Of a DNA stretch of 64,000 bases, positions 27,144 through 37,208 are shown in pieces. The notes under the pieces were generated by a model that saw only the letters and a program-made list of their open reading frames with translations, was not told the origin of the DNA and did no database searches. The first letter of the stretch is position 1. Each line of letters starts with the position of its first letter. This DNA is from Bacteroidota bacterium. GTDB lineage: Bacteria > Bacteroidota > JABWAT01. The DNA lies in contig JAKLJL010000011.1 in NCBI GenBank assembly GCA_023151185.1, forward strand, positions 57,581 to 121,580. The letters run 5' to 3'. Both the position numbers and the translations under genes were made by a program.

Positions 27144-29171
27144 ATGCATGAACCGTCTGTTCTTCAGGATTTTCTGATATTGATGGCCGTGGTTATTCCC
27201 ATGGTTCTGCTCGCTGAAAAACTTCGCTTTCCTTCACTTATCGGATTCATCATCGCCGGGCTGCTCATTGGGCCCTACTCCCTGGGCTGGGTTGGCAACC
27301 CTGAGTCGGTCCAGTTCCTTGCAGAAATCGGGATCATTCTGCTGCTTTTCTCGATCGGGCTGGAGTTTTCAATCGAAAAAATCATGAAACTCCGCAACTT
27401 TCTCTTTCTGGTCGGCGGCGGGCAGGTTGTCCTGACCATTCTTCTGACCCTGGCAGCCGGCTGGATGTTTTCTGTTGCATTCGAGAAGGCGCTGGTTTTT
27501 GGGTTTATGATTTCGGTATCCTCAACGGCAATCATCATGAAGATTCTGGGACAGAGACGGGAACTCAGTACTCCTGTCGGTAAACTGACACTCAGCATTT
27601 CTCTCTTTCAGGATCTGGCCATCATCCCCATGATGCTTCTGTTACCGGTCATGTCGGGTTCAGGTCCGGCCGATCCGGTGAAAATTACCGGAACTTTGCT
27701 TCTGTCCCTGACCGGCATTGGGCTGATTCTTTTTGGGGCCCGCCTGTTTGTTCCCCGTTTGCTGAAACTGGTCACCCGGTCCGACAATCGGGAAGTTTTT
27801 ATCATCACCATTATTTTTATCATTTTTTTTATAGCCTGGATTGGGTATGCAGTCGGACTTTCACTTGCCCTTGGCGCCTTTCTCGCCGGCCTGATTGTCT
27901 CTGAGTCGGAATACTCACATCAGGTTCTGGCGGATATTTTCCCGATGAAGGATGCGTTGACATCCCTCTTTTTTGTTTCTGTCGGGATGCTGCTGAATCT
28001 GTCGTTTTTTACCGGTCATTACTTAATTGTTCTGGGAATGGCTGCCGGAATTATTCTGTTCAAAACCGGGGTTGTTGCCGTTCTGACCCGGCTGCTTGAC
28101 TATCCGCAGAGGATTGGCATCGCCGTTGGACTGACTATTGCACAAATCGGGGAATTCAGTTTGGTTATTGCCCTTTCGGCCAAAGGGTTCGGGCTGCTGA
28201 CCGAAGTTGATTATCAGTTGTTCCTTGGAGCCAGTGTCCTGACAATGCTGGCGGCGCCTTCCCTGCTTGTGAATGCCAATTCAATCGGATTCTGGATACA
28301 GAAAAAACTGAAAAACAGATCCTTCATCACAATGCCGCTCAGAAGACTTTCCCATTTGGTTTCATCCGAAAAACTGGAAGAGGCCCCCAACCAGAAAAAA
28401 CTCAGCGGTCATGTCATTATTATCGGGTTCGGGAAAACCGGACAGCACCTGTCTTACGTACTTCAGGAAACCGGAATTCCGTTTGTTATTTCAGAACTTC
28501 AGCATCAGCGGTTTCTCCAGGCCAGAACTCTGGGGTACCGTGTTGTGTTTGGTGATTCAGCAACAACCGAAATTCTGGATCAACTGGGAATTCATCAGGC
28601 GTCTGTTCTGGTGGTGGGTACCGGCGAATTTTATTCAACACTCAGAATTTTAAAGGCAGCAAAGTCGGCAAATGCGTCGCTTCATATTCTGGCCAGAACC
28701 CGGTATGTCGATGAACTGGAAAAACTGTATGATGCCGGTGCCGACCAGGTCATTCCGGAAGAATTCGAAACCAGCATAGAAATTTTTTCAAGAACACTCC
28801 GGTATTTTCACATCCCCAGAAATGTGATCGCCTCGCAGATCGCCATCATCCGGAAAGAACGGTACGGAACCATGCGGGGCCAGGCGGTGAGCAAAGAAAC
28901 TCTGGGGCAGCTTCCCTATATTCTGGCAGCAACCACCACAGAGTCGGGGGTTATTCTGGAATCCTCACCGATTGCAGGCAAGGCAATAGGTCAGTCCGGG
29001 CTGACCAGTGTTGCCGGAATTCATATCATTGCCGTCGTCCGTGACGGGAAATCGTTCAGTTCACCCGATCCTGAGTTTGTTCTGGAGCCGGGTGACGTGG
29101 TGGTCATGGTTGGGAATCACGCCGAAATTGATGCGGCCCTGGGCATTCTCGGGACCGACCTGATTTCCTGA
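27144..29171 (+). CDS. CPA2 (Kef-type) cation/proton antiporter with TrkA domains
   Basis: 675 residues from the ATG at 27144. The N-terminal ~390 residues form a Na+/H+ exchanger membrane domain with about twelve helices (FPSLIGFIIAGLLIGPYS, LLFSIGLEFSIEKI, GLSLALGAFLAGLIVSESEY, FFVSVGMLLNLSFF). A Rossmann TrkA_N domain follows (HVIIIGFGKTGQHL, VVFGDSATTEILDQLGI) and a C-terminal TrkA_C domain (VAGIHIIAVVRDG, VLEPGDVVVMVGN). This is the KefB/KefC-like architecture for K+ or Na+ efflux gated by nucleotide binding. No KefF/KefG partner is nearby. Confidence 0.95.
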   Translation: MHEPSVLQDFLILMAVVIPMVLLAEKLRFPSLIGFIIAGLLIGPYSLGWVGNPESVQFLAEIGIILLLFSIGLEFSIEKIMKLRNFLFLVGGGQVVLTILLTLAAGWMFSVAFEKALVFGFMISVSSTAIIMKILGQRRELSTPVGKLTLSISLFQDLAIIPMMLLLPVMSGSGPADPVKITGTLLLSLTGIGLILFGARLFVPRLLKLVTRSDNREVFIITIIFIIFFIAWIGYAVGLSLALGAFLAGLIVSESEYSHQVLADIFPMKDALTSLFFVSVGMLLNLSFFTGHYLIVLGMAAGIILFKTGVVAVLTRLLDYPQRIGIAVGLTIAQIGEFSLVIALSAKGFGLLTEVDYQLFLGASVLTMLAAPSLLVNANSIGFWIQKKLKNRSFITMPLRRLSHLVSSEKLEEAPNQKKLSGHVIIIGFGKTGQHLSYVLQETGIPFVISELQHQRFLQARTLGYRVVFGDSATTEILDQLGIHQASVLVVGTGEFYSTLRILKAAKSANASLHILARTRYVDELEKLYDAGADQVIPEEFETSIEIFSRTLRYFHIPRNVIASQIAIIRKERYGTMRGQAVSKETLGQLPYILAATTTESGVILESSPIAGKAIGQSGLTSVAGIHIIAVVRDGKSFSSPDPEFVLEPGDVVVMVGNHAEIDAALGILGTDLIS

Positions 29172-29438
29172 TCAGAAATCGAACAGATCATCCAGAAGGC
29201 TTTTCTTTTTATACGGCTTGTGATAACCCTGCTGAGGCGGGTGGTAACCGGGCGCTGGTGGTGGGGTGTAAACCTGACGGGCCGATGGAGTCTGCTGAAA
29301 GTCCTGGGCCGACCGTTCAATAATCTTGTCCAGTTCACCCCGGTCCAGCCAGACTCCACGGCATTTCGGGCAATAATCAATTTCAATCCCCTGGCGTTCA
29401 GAAAGAACCAGCGGGACCTGACAAACCGGACAGTTCAT
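29172..29438 (-). CDS. TFIIB-type zinc-ribbon protein
   Basis: 88 residues. An N-terminal zinc ribbon is formed by C3-x2-C6 and C23-x2-C26 (NCPVCQVPL, DYCPKCRGVWLDRGELD), the zf-TFIIB family signature. The tail is Pro/Tyr/Gln-rich, then basic (KPYKKKSLLDDLFDF). GGAG precedes the ATG. The stop codon abuts the stop of the convergent antiporter gene. Function in bacteria is unknown. Confidence 0.87.
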   Translation of the reverse strand: MNCPVCQVPLVLSERQGIEIDYCPKCRGVWLDRGELDKIIERSAQDFQQTPSARQVYTPPPAPGYHPPQQGYHKPYKKKSLLDDLFDF

Positions 29439-29505
29439 GGTTTCTCCTTCTTTTTTCAGGATAAACGACGGTTGGTTTTAAATTGTTCCCGGCGGTTAAA
29501 CCCAT

Positions 29506-29539
29506 AAAAAAACCCGGGAATTGCTTCGCCGGGTTTTTT
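29506..29539 (-). terminator. terminator of mdh
   Basis: AAAAAACCCGG and CCGGGTTTTTT pair around an 11-nt loop, 22 nt downstream of the mdh stop on the minus strand. The symmetry would allow use on either strand. Confidence 0.8.
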
Positions 29540-29561
29540 AAAAGAACAGGTTAAAACGGGA

Positions 29562-30575
<1,014 letters not shown>

Positions 30576-30581
30576 CTAATG

Positions 30582-30660
30582 TAAAAGAGGCCTTTGTCCG
30601 GATTTAGTCCCGTTTCATCGGGAATATCCGGTGTTATATCCGGATAAACACCTCTTTTTA
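30582..30660 (+). ncRNA. structured intergenic RNA candidate (leader or small RNA)
   Basis: Outer stem AAAAGAGG / CCTCTTTT closes an inner hairpin made of CCGGAT / ATCCGG and TCCCG / CGGGA around loop TTTCAT. A second ATCCGG copy at 30638-30643 can compete for the same CCGGAT arm. The structure ends in a T run and lies 58 nt upstream of the outer-membrane protein gene. No plus-strand gene lies directly upstream that it could terminate. It could be a leader, an attenuator or a stand-alone small RNA; none matches a class I recognise. Confidence 0.4.
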
Positions 30661-30718
30661 GAACTAATTTCTAATCTTGGCGTAAGACTCTTCAGTCAAC
30701 CAAACAACAGGAGAACCG

Positions 30719-31363
30719 ATGAAAAAAAGTCTTTTTACTATAGCTGTTCTAACCGCCTTAACCGCAACCGCTTTTTCCCAGCCGAAAACCCTGTTTTCCA
30801 TGGGGGATCTCAGATTTTCAGGATTTGGCGGCCCGTCATTGCGCGGAACCCAGATTGCCGGTGAACCCGGGATGCTGGTGGGCGGATATGGGGGTGTTAT
30901 GCTGAACCAGACCTTTATTTTTGGTGGAGGCGGCTATGGCCTGGTAAACAACATTAAGGCGGCAGATGCCATTCAGGCTGCAAATCCAACCCGGACGCAG
31001 TACATCCGAATGGGGTATGGGGGTTTTTATATGGAGTATGTCCATAACCCGATGGAACTGGTACACTTTTCTGCCTCAACTCTGATTGGCGGCGGCGGTG
31101 CAATGTATTCACATGATTATAAAGACGTCGATGAAGAAAACGGAAATCCGTTTTTCGTTGTGGAGCCGGCAATTCATGCAGAACTGAACATGACCGACTT
31201 CCTCAGAACCAATGTGGGACTGTCTTACCGCTGGGTCAACGGACTCGAAATGGATCATCTTTCAAACCAGGATCTGTCTCAGGTGACATTAAGTCTTAAC
31301 TTCAAATTTGGCTGGTTTGGTCCGGGGAGTTACTCAGGATCTGAACCGGACGAAGAAGATTGA
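30719..31363 (+). CDS. small glycine-rich exported protein, probably outer-membrane
   Basis: 214 residues with a clear signal peptide (KKSLFTIAVLTALTATAFSQ). The mature part is beta-rich and Gly/Tyr-rich (FGGGGYGLVNN, YIRMGYGGFYMEYV, STLIGGGGAMYS) and ends in a strand with an aromatic residue followed by an acidic tail. It looks like a small beta-barrel or a surface protein, but no family is recognised. AGGAG stands 5 nt upstream of the ATG. It is monocistronic, with a structured RNA candidate upstream and a terminator downstream. Confidence 0.78.
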   Translation: MKKSLFTIAVLTALTATAFSQPKTLFSMGDLRFSGFGGPSLRGTQIAGEPGMLVGGYGGVMLNQTFIFGGGGYGLVNNIKAADAIQAANPTRTQYIRMGYGGFYMEYVHNPMELVHFSASTLIGGGGAMYSHDYKDVDEENGNPFFVVEPAIHAELNMTDFLRTNVGLSYRWVNGLEMDHLSNQDLSQVTLSLNFKFGWFGPGSYSGSEPDEED

Positions 31364-31383
31364 TCCGGTTCCGGCAGGTCTGA

Positions 31384-31414
31384 AATCCCGGCTAAAACAG
31401 CCGGGATTTTTTTT
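31384..31414 (+). terminator. terminator after the glycine-rich exported protein gene
   Basis: Perfect stem AATCCCGGCT / AGCCGGGATT with loop AAAAC and a following T tract; the T tract reaches the stop codon of the convergent oxidoreductase gene. Confidence 0.92.
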
Positions 31415-32396
31415 ATTCCGCCGAAATGACCAGTTTTCCCAGATTCCGGTTTTCTTCCATAACCTGCTGGGCTTCACTGATTTCGCTGAACCTGAAAACA
31501 CGGTGAACGGGAATTTTAAACTTTCCTGAAATAATTTCAGGTAAAAGGTGCTTTTCAACCTGCCGGGTCAGCATTTCCCTGATTTCTGCCGGCTGGGACC
31601 TTAAGGTAGATCCGGCTAACGTGATCCGTTTTACCAAAAGGTGTCCCAGATTTATCGTGGCGGTCTGCCCGCCCATCAGGCCGATCAGAATAATTTTTCC
31701 ATCCTGCCGGCAGGCTCCGATATTCTGCTCAAGGTAGCTTCCGCCAACCGGATCCAGAATAAGATGAACTCCTTTGCCGCCGGTAAAAGCTTTAACTTCA
31801 TCCCGGAAAGAGGGAATTGTTTTGTAGTTGAGGGCAAGATCGGCACCGAGGGACCTGCAGAACGCCAGTTTTTCTTCTGAACCAGCCGTGACAATTACCC
31901 TGCAGGCTTTCCGTTTGGCGACCTGAATGGCTGCTGCCCCGACACCGCTTGCTCCTGCATGAATCAGGACATCCTGCCCGGGTTTCAGCTTTCCGGTTAT
32001 TTCCAGATTCAGCCAGGCAGTTAAGGTCATTTCCGGACTTGCGGCTGCGGTTTCATAAGAGATTCCCTCCGGCTTTCTGACCGCCATTTTTTCATCGAGC
32101 AGGGCAAACTCTGCATAGCCGCCCCCCTGAACAAGTCCGAATACCGGATCACCGGGTTTAAAAGCAGTTACTGAAGGTCCTGTCCGTTCTACGATACCCG
32201 AGAGTTCCAGTCCGGGAATGGCAGTAACCCCTGGCGGCGGAGGGTAGATACCTTTCCGCTGCTGAATATCCGCCCGGTTCACTCCGAACGCCTTCACCTT
32301 TACCAGCAAATCAAACGGGCCGGGAACCGGCTCGGGTACTTCCCCGGTCAGAACCCGGGCAGCAGGTCCCGGTTGGTCGTAGAGAATTGCTTTCAT
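31413..32396 (-). CDS. NAD(P)H:quinone oxidoreductase (zinc-independent MDR family)
   Basis: About 327 residues from the ATG at 32396, with GAGG 8 nt upstream. It has the medium-chain dehydrogenase fold: GroES-like N-terminal part (VNRADIQQRKGIYPPPPG, PGLELSGIVE) and a Rossmann domain with the quinone-reductase motif HAGASGVGAAAIQVAK. The zinc ligands of alcohol dehydrogenases are missing, which fits the QOR/PIG3 group that reduces quinones or enones with NADPH. It is monocistronic; physiological substrate is unknown. Confidence 0.9.
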   Translation of the reverse strand: MKAILYDQPGPAARVLTGEVPEPVPGPFDLLVKVKAFGVNRADIQQRKGIYPPPPGVTAIPGLELSGIVERTGPSVTAFKPGDPVFGLVQGGGYAEFALLDEKMAVRKPEGISYETAAASPEMTLTAWLNLEITGKLKPGQDVLIHAGASGVGAAAIQVAKRKACRVIVTAGSEEKLAFCRSLGADLALNYKTIPSFRDEVKAFTGGKGVHLILDPVGGSYLEQNIGACRQDGKIILIGLMGGQTATINLGHLLVKRITLAGSTLRSQPAEIREMLTRQVEKHLLPEIISGKFKIPVHRVFRFSEISEAQQVMEENRNLGKLVISAE

Positions 32397-32634
32397 GGCA
32401 GTCGCCTCAACTAAGTTTAACAAGGTTTGTAAAAGTCCGGATGGACCGGATAAAAAACAAACGGGTTATTAACTGCCGGGCAGGTTCACCTGGGGGAAGC
32501 CGGTTGACGGTCTGGAAAGGAGGATAACTTCCGGGATGAGTTCAGGTAAATCCGGAGAAAGAATCTGCCTTCTGACCCTCCGGTTTGCATCCCGGATCTG
32601 AATTTCTGAAATTCCGGTTTTTTCGGAATGCACC

Positions 32635-33603
32635 ATGTCAACTTATCTGGTTACCGGCTGTGCCGGATTTATCGGGTCCCATCTTACCGAACAGCTTCTT
32701 TCTGCCGGGCATACGGTTTACGGCGTGGATAATTTTGATCCGTTTTACCCGAGAAATATTAAAGAAAGAAATCTTGCCGGGATCCGGAATCACCCCGAAT
32801 TTCAGTTTTTTGAGATTAATCTCTCCGACTTTCAGCTTGTGCGCCGGGTGCCGTTCGATGAAGTGGATGTTGTGATTCACCTTGCCGGAAAGGCGGGGGT
32901 CCGTCCGTCGATTCAGGATCCGAACGGATACATTGATGCCAATATTGTGGCGACCCAGAATATTCTGAACCGGATGCGGGATGCAGGAAAGAAGAAACTC
33001 GTTTTTGCTTCTTCTTCATCGGTTTACGGGAATATGCCCGAAACGCCCTACCGGGAAGATATGGAGGTTTCGAACCCGATTTCACCCTATGCCTTCACGA
33101 AAAAAGCCTGTGAACTGATCAATTACACATTTCACCATCTGTATGGGATGGATATTCTGAATCTCCGGTTCTTTACCGTTTATGGTCCCCGGCAGCGACC
33201 CGATCTGGCCATTCATAAATTTGTTCACCTGATGAAGACAGGCCGGGCAATTCCGGTATTCGGAGACGGAACGACCTCACGGGACTACACCTTTGTTGCC
33301 GATACGGTTGACGGCATCATCCGGGCAGTGACTTACACTGAGCAGAATACAGGGCTCTACGACATTATCAATCTGGGGAACAATACACCGGTTTCGCTGA
33401 ATGATCTGATCGGGACTCTGGCCGACGTTACCGGAATCACCCCCAAAATCGACCGGAAACCCATGCAGCCGGGTGACGTGAATATCACTTTTGCGGATAT
33501 CACCCGGGCGCAAACCTTGCTGGGATATCAGCCAAAAACCCGGATCCGGGATGGAATTCAGCAGTTTGTAACCTGGTTCGATCAGCAATATTCTGCGGTT
33601 TAA
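32635..33603 (+). CDS. NAD-dependent nucleotide-sugar epimerase/dehydratase
   Basis: 322 residues, extended short-chain dehydrogenase family. NAD-binding GCAGFIGSHL at the N-terminus, the catalytic Ser region FASSSSVYG and YAFTKK (Tyr-x3-Lys), plus GVRPSIQDP and FTVYGPRQRPDLAI. These blocks resemble UDP-glucuronate 4-epimerases, which supply UDP-galacturonate for surface polysaccharide. UDP-glucose 4-epimerase activity cannot be excluded. No other polysaccharide gene is adjacent; an imperfect GC-rich hairpin follows the stop. Confidence 0.9.
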   Translation: MSTYLVTGCAGFIGSHLTEQLLSAGHTVYGVDNFDPFYPRNIKERNLAGIRNHPEFQFFEINLSDFQLVRRVPFDEVDVVIHLAGKAGVRPSIQDPNGYIDANIVATQNILNRMRDAGKKKLVFASSSSVYGNMPETPYREDMEVSNPISPYAFTKKACELINYTFHHLYGMDILNLRFFTVYGPRQRPDLAIHKFVHLMKTGRAIPVFGDGTTSRDYTFVADTVDGIIRAVTYTEQNTGLYDIINLGNNTPVSLNDLIGTLADVTGITPKIDRKPMQPGDVNITFADITRAQTLLGYQPKTRIRDGIQQFVTWFDQQYSAV

Positions 33604-33612
33604 TGGAAAATT

Positions 33613-33642
33613 AACCGGATTTCCGATGGCGGAATTCCGGTT
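33613..33642 (+). terminator. GC-rich hairpin after the epimerase gene, no T tract
   Basis: A 13-bp stem with one mismatch (AACCGGATTTCCG / CGGAATTCCGGTT) and loop ATGG starts 9 nt after the stop codon. No T run follows, so it may be a weak terminator or a 3'-end stabiliser. Confidence 0.45.
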
Positions 33643-33728
33643 CCCTCCTGAATTCCTTTCCATTTTCAATCCATCTCGTTATTTTTACCGGTCGCTTTCA
33701 AAACTGCCACCGAATAAAAGGATTCCTT

Positions 33729-35114
33729 ATGTTTCTGGATATGTTCAAACAACATCCTGCCGGTCTTAAATTATTGTTCTTCACAGAAATGTGGGAACGG
33801 TTCAGTTATTACGGCATGCGGGCGCTTCTGTCTCTGTTTATGATTAATGCGCTGCTGTATGACAAGGCAACTGCTTCCGAAATTTACGGGTACTACACTG
33901 CCCTGGTCTATCTGACTCCGCTTCTCGGCGGGTATATTGCCGACCGGTACTGGGGCAACCGCCACTCCATCGTTGCCGGCGGTTCACTCATGGCCATCGG
34001 TCAGTTTGCCCTCTTTGCTTCGGGTTCCTTTTACTCCGTTCCCGAACTCGGCCGGCCGTTTTTCTTCGTCGGCCTGGCTTTTCTGATTCTGGGGAACGGC
34101 TTCTTTAAACCCAATATCTCAACCATGGTCGGATCCCTCTACCCCCCGGGTGACCGCCGCCGGGACTCTGCCTACACCATTTTTTACATGGGGGTTAACC
34201 TCGGGGCACTGCTTTCACCGCTGGTATGCGGCTATCTGGGAGACACCGGTAATCCGGCCGACTTTAAATGGGGATTCTTCTCTGCCGGTGTCGGGATGGT
34301 GCTGGGGATCATCACCTTCATTTCCCTGAGAGATAAATATCTGGTCACTCCCGAAGGAATTCCGATCGGAACCGCTCCAAAAGGAAAATCCCAGACCGAT
34401 ATCGCAGAACTGAACCGGAAACTCACCCGGGTTGATTATGAACGGATTGCCCTGATCTTTATTCTTGCCGTCTTCGTCATCGCCTTCTGGACGGCGTTTG
34501 AACAGGCCGGAATTTCACTGACCTTTTTTGCCGAAGAACAAACTGACCGGGTTCTTTTCGGGTGGACAATTCCTGCAAGCTACTTCCAGTCCATCAATCC
34601 GGTAATGATTATGATTCTGGCACCAATGTTCGCCGGACTTTGGATCTGGCTGGGTGACCGGGGAATGGAACCGTCATCCCCGACCAAAATGGCATTCGGG
34701 ATTTTGCTGGTTTCGTTAGGGTATGTCTTTATTCTGGGTGGTGTTTCGATGAGTGAAGGCGGTGGGAAGGTCAGCCCGTTGTGGCTGGTCGGTTTATATA
34801 CCATTCATACCATGGGGGAACTCTGTTTGTCGCCGATCGGTCTTTCGATGGTGAATAAACTGGCTCCGGTTAAATTTGCTTCTCTGCTGATGGGTGTCTG
34901 GTATCTGGCAAATGTGGTGGCTAATTTTACGGCCGGGCAGCTAAGTGCCCTGTATCCCGACCCTGCCAATCCGGTTAAGCCCGAGCTTTTCGGGACTCAA
35001 ATCACCAACCTGACCGACTTCTTTACCATTTTCATCATTTTTGCTGGAGTTGCCTCTGCAATTCTGTTTCTGATCACCAAACGTCTTCAGAAAATGATGC
35101 ACGGCGTAAATTGA
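33729..35114 (+). CDS. POT/PTR-family proton-coupled peptide transporter
   Basis: 461 residues with about twelve to fourteen membrane helices. The first helix carries the family motif EMWERFSYYGMRALL (ExxERFxYYG, needed for proton coupling), followed by GGYIADRYWGNRHSI and the PTR2 signature region GNGFFKPNISTMVG. Such proteins import di- and tripeptides in symport with protons. A second POT gene follows 185 nt downstream behind its own terminator and promoter, so this pair arose by duplication but is separately transcribed. Confidence 0.95.
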   Translation: MFLDMFKQHPAGLKLLFFTEMWERFSYYGMRALLSLFMINALLYDKATASEIYGYYTALVYLTPLLGGYIADRYWGNRHSIVAGGSLMAIGQFALFASGSFYSVPELGRPFFFVGLAFLILGNGFFKPNISTMVGSLYPPGDRRRDSAYTIFYMGVNLGALLSPLVCGYLGDTGNPADFKWGFFSAGVGMVLGIITFISLRDKYLVTPEGIPIGTAPKGKSQTDIAELNRKLTRVDYERIALIFILAVFVIAFWTAFEQAGISLTFFAEEQTDRVLFGWTIPASYFQSINPVMIMILAPMFAGLWIWLGDRGMEPSSPTKMAFGILLVSLGYVFILGGVSMSEGGGKVSPLWLVGLYTIHTMGELCLSPIGLSMVNKLAPVKFASLLMGVWYLANVVANFTAGQLSALYPDPANPVKPELFGTQITNLTDFFTIFIIFAGVASAILFLITKRLQKMMHGVN

Positions 35115-35144
35115 GTACTCCGGGAAGTTAGTCCTGAAACTGCA

Positions 35145-35179
35145 AGAGTTTTCTCCGGCTGGGGAAAACTCTTTTTTTT
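35145..35179 (+). terminator. terminator after the first POT transporter gene
   Basis: Stem AGAGTTTTC / GAAAACTCT around a 10-nt loop, followed by a T tract of seven. Confidence 0.85.
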
Positions 35180-35204
35180 CCCCGCCCCATCCGGTACAGG
35201 GTTC

Positions 35205-35234
35205 TTGAACCCCGGCGTCGTTTTAGTATCTTTG
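35205..35234 (+). promoter_or_regulatory. Bacteroidota-type promoter of the second POT gene
   Basis: TTG at 35205-35207, 19-nt spacing, TATCTTTG at 35227-35234; 65 nt upstream of the ATG. Confidence 0.6.
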
Positions 35235-35298
35235 ACTGGTATCTGCTGCTGCCGGCAGAGGTAAAGTTTCAACAAAATCAAAAAAAGAGGAAAACTGC

Positions 35299-36801
35299 AT
35301 GTTTAAAGGACATCCGAAAGGACTTTACGTCCTGTTTTTCACCGAAATGTGGGAGCGGTTCGGTTTTTACACCATGGTGGCCATTTTCGTGTTTTATCTC
35401 AGTGCTGCCTTTGGCTGGGATAACCAGGAAGTGACCAATGTGTGGGGAATTTTTATGGCAGCCGTTTACTTCACCCCGATAATCGGCGGGTGGATTGCCG
35501 ATAACTATCTGGGTTACGGTAAAACCATTATTCTAGGTGCCATAACGCTTGGAATCGGATATGCCCTGATGGCCATCCCTACCAGCAGTGTTACCCAGCT
35601 CTATATCGCCCTTGCGGTAGTTGCCATCGGGAACGGGCTGTTCAAAGCCAATATTTCGGTAATGGTCGGAAATTTGTATGCCCATAAAGACGGATCTCTG
35701 AAGGATGCCGGTTTTAATATTTTCTACATGGGGATCAATATCGGAGCCTTTTACGCACCGCAGGCGGCAGCAGGAATCCGGAATTATTTCCAGAATGATC
35801 TGGGAACCAGTCTTTCGGTTGCCTACAATGCCGGATTCGGAATTGCAGCCATCGGGATGGTGATTTCCCTGCTCATTTTTGTTCTGTTCCGGAAATATTA
35901 TGCCGATGCAGATTACCAGTCAAAAAACAAAGTCAATGCAGAAAAAGACGTTGTGCTGACGCCGAAACAGGAAAAAGACCGGATTATTGCCCTGGTAACC
36001 ATTTTTACCATCGTCATTTTCTTCTGGATGGCGTTCCACCAAAACGGTGCTGCCCTGTCGCTGTATGCTAAAAATTATACCGATCCGGTAGTTGGTCCTC
36101 TGACGGCCGTCCTTTTTAATATTGTAGGTCTGCATGCGGTAATTGCCTTTTTTATCGGACTCGGTCTGCTGGCCAGTAAAAGTTCAACAGGTACGGCAAA
36201 GGGAATCGGCGGAGCCTTAACTGCCGGCGGATTGGGTGTTATTCTGTATCAGGCCATGACCAATGAGCCATTGACCCAGATTTCACCCGAACAGTTCATC
36301 TCCTTCAATGCCATGTTCATTGTACTGATGACTCCGGCCATTGTAGCAACCTTCCGGTGGATGAATTCGAAGGGACTTGAACCCTCTTCACCGGCAAAAA
36401 TCGGGCTTGGGATGCTGGTGACCGGACTCGGATTTCTGGTCATGATGGCGGCTTCATTCAGCCTGCCCCCGGTTTACTCCCTGAACGGCCAGATGTCGCC
36501 GGTAACCGTCACGCCTTATTTTCTGATTTCAACCTATTTTATTCTGACCATTGCAGAACTGTTCCTCTCCCCGATGGGACTTTCCTTCGTATCAAAGGTA
36601 GCACCTCCGAAGATGAAGGGGCTGATGATGGGAGGCTGGTTTATGGCTACTGCCATCGGGAATTACCTGTCCGGTTTTGTCGGGCGGTTTTATCAGAACT
36701 GGGAACTCTGGCAATTCTTCCTGCTGCTGGTTGTTTGCTGTCTGATCAGTGCCCTGATGGTGGTATTTCTGCTTAAAAAGCTGAAGGCGGCCACAGAGTA
36801 A
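35299..36801 (+). CDS. POT/PTR-family peptide transporter, paralogue
   Basis: 500 residues with the POT fold: EMWERFGFYTMVAIF at the first helix, GGWIADNYLGYGKT, and GNGLFKANISVMVG. The motif after ExxERF is changed (FYT instead of YYG), so specificity or coupling may differ from the upstream paralogue. Extra hydrophobic segments between the two halves explain its greater length. AGAGGAAA lies upstream of the start. It is transcribed from its own promoter. Confidence 0.94.
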   Translation: MFKGHPKGLYVLFFTEMWERFGFYTMVAIFVFYLSAAFGWDNQEVTNVWGIFMAAVYFTPIIGGWIADNYLGYGKTIILGAITLGIGYALMAIPTSSVTQLYIALAVVAIGNGLFKANISVMVGNLYAHKDGSLKDAGFNIFYMGINIGAFYAPQAAAGIRNYFQNDLGTSLSVAYNAGFGIAAIGMVISLLIFVLFRKYYADADYQSKNKVNAEKDVVLTPKQEKDRIIALVTIFTIVIFFWMAFHQNGAALSLYAKNYTDPVVGPLTAVLFNIVGLHAVIAFFIGLGLLASKSSTGTAKGIGGALTAGGLGVILYQAMTNEPLTQISPEQFISFNAMFIVLMTPAIVATFRWMNSKGLEPSSPAKIGLGMLVTGLGFLVMMAASFSLPPVYSLNGQMSPVTVTPYFLISTYFILTIAELFLSPMGLSFVSKVAPPKMKGLMMGGWFMATAIGNYLSGFVGRFYQNWELWQFFLLLVVCCLISALMVVFLLKKLKAATE

Positions 36802-37208
36802 ACCCAATTGAGCACTTTCCTAATCTTCCCACTTTTGTCTCTCTGCGGTTTGATTGCAAACCGCAGAACCGGAACCCTTTCCCTTTGCCGGAATGAATTT
36901 CTGTTTTGTTTTTCATTTCCCCTGTCCTCCGGTGCCTTCCGTACAGAAATCTGGGTAAGACCAATTGCCAGATGACGGAGAAAAGTCCGGTTTCTGCAAA
37001 TTTCCATTTCAGGACCACTACAAGGCTGTAACGAAGAAAAAAGGTGCAAACACCATTAAAAATGGCAAAGCGGAATGGAAAACCGGAACAGGAAAGGAGA
37101 TAAAGATTTAATTTAGTACAAGGTACTTCGTGGGCAGATAATTGTAGCTTGACGCCTCATCCAGTAACTCATTCAGTGTGAAGATTTATTTTAAACCATA
37201 AACCTGCC
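36802..37208 (+). other. 407-bp intergenic stretch with one strong hairpin
   Basis: The stretch lies between the convergent POT and T9SS-repeat genes. The only distinct element is a perfect 11-bp inverted repeat (TCTGCGGTTTG / CAAACCGCAGA, loop ATTG) at 36842-36867, 40 nt after the POT stop and without a T run; it may end the POT transcript. Open frames here show no ribosome site or family resemblance and are not called. Confidence 0.6.

Noticed and set aside
36693..37049. Minus-strand ORF between the POT and T9SS genes
   Set aside because: Low-complexity composition, overlaps the POT 3' end and a hairpin, no ribosome site.
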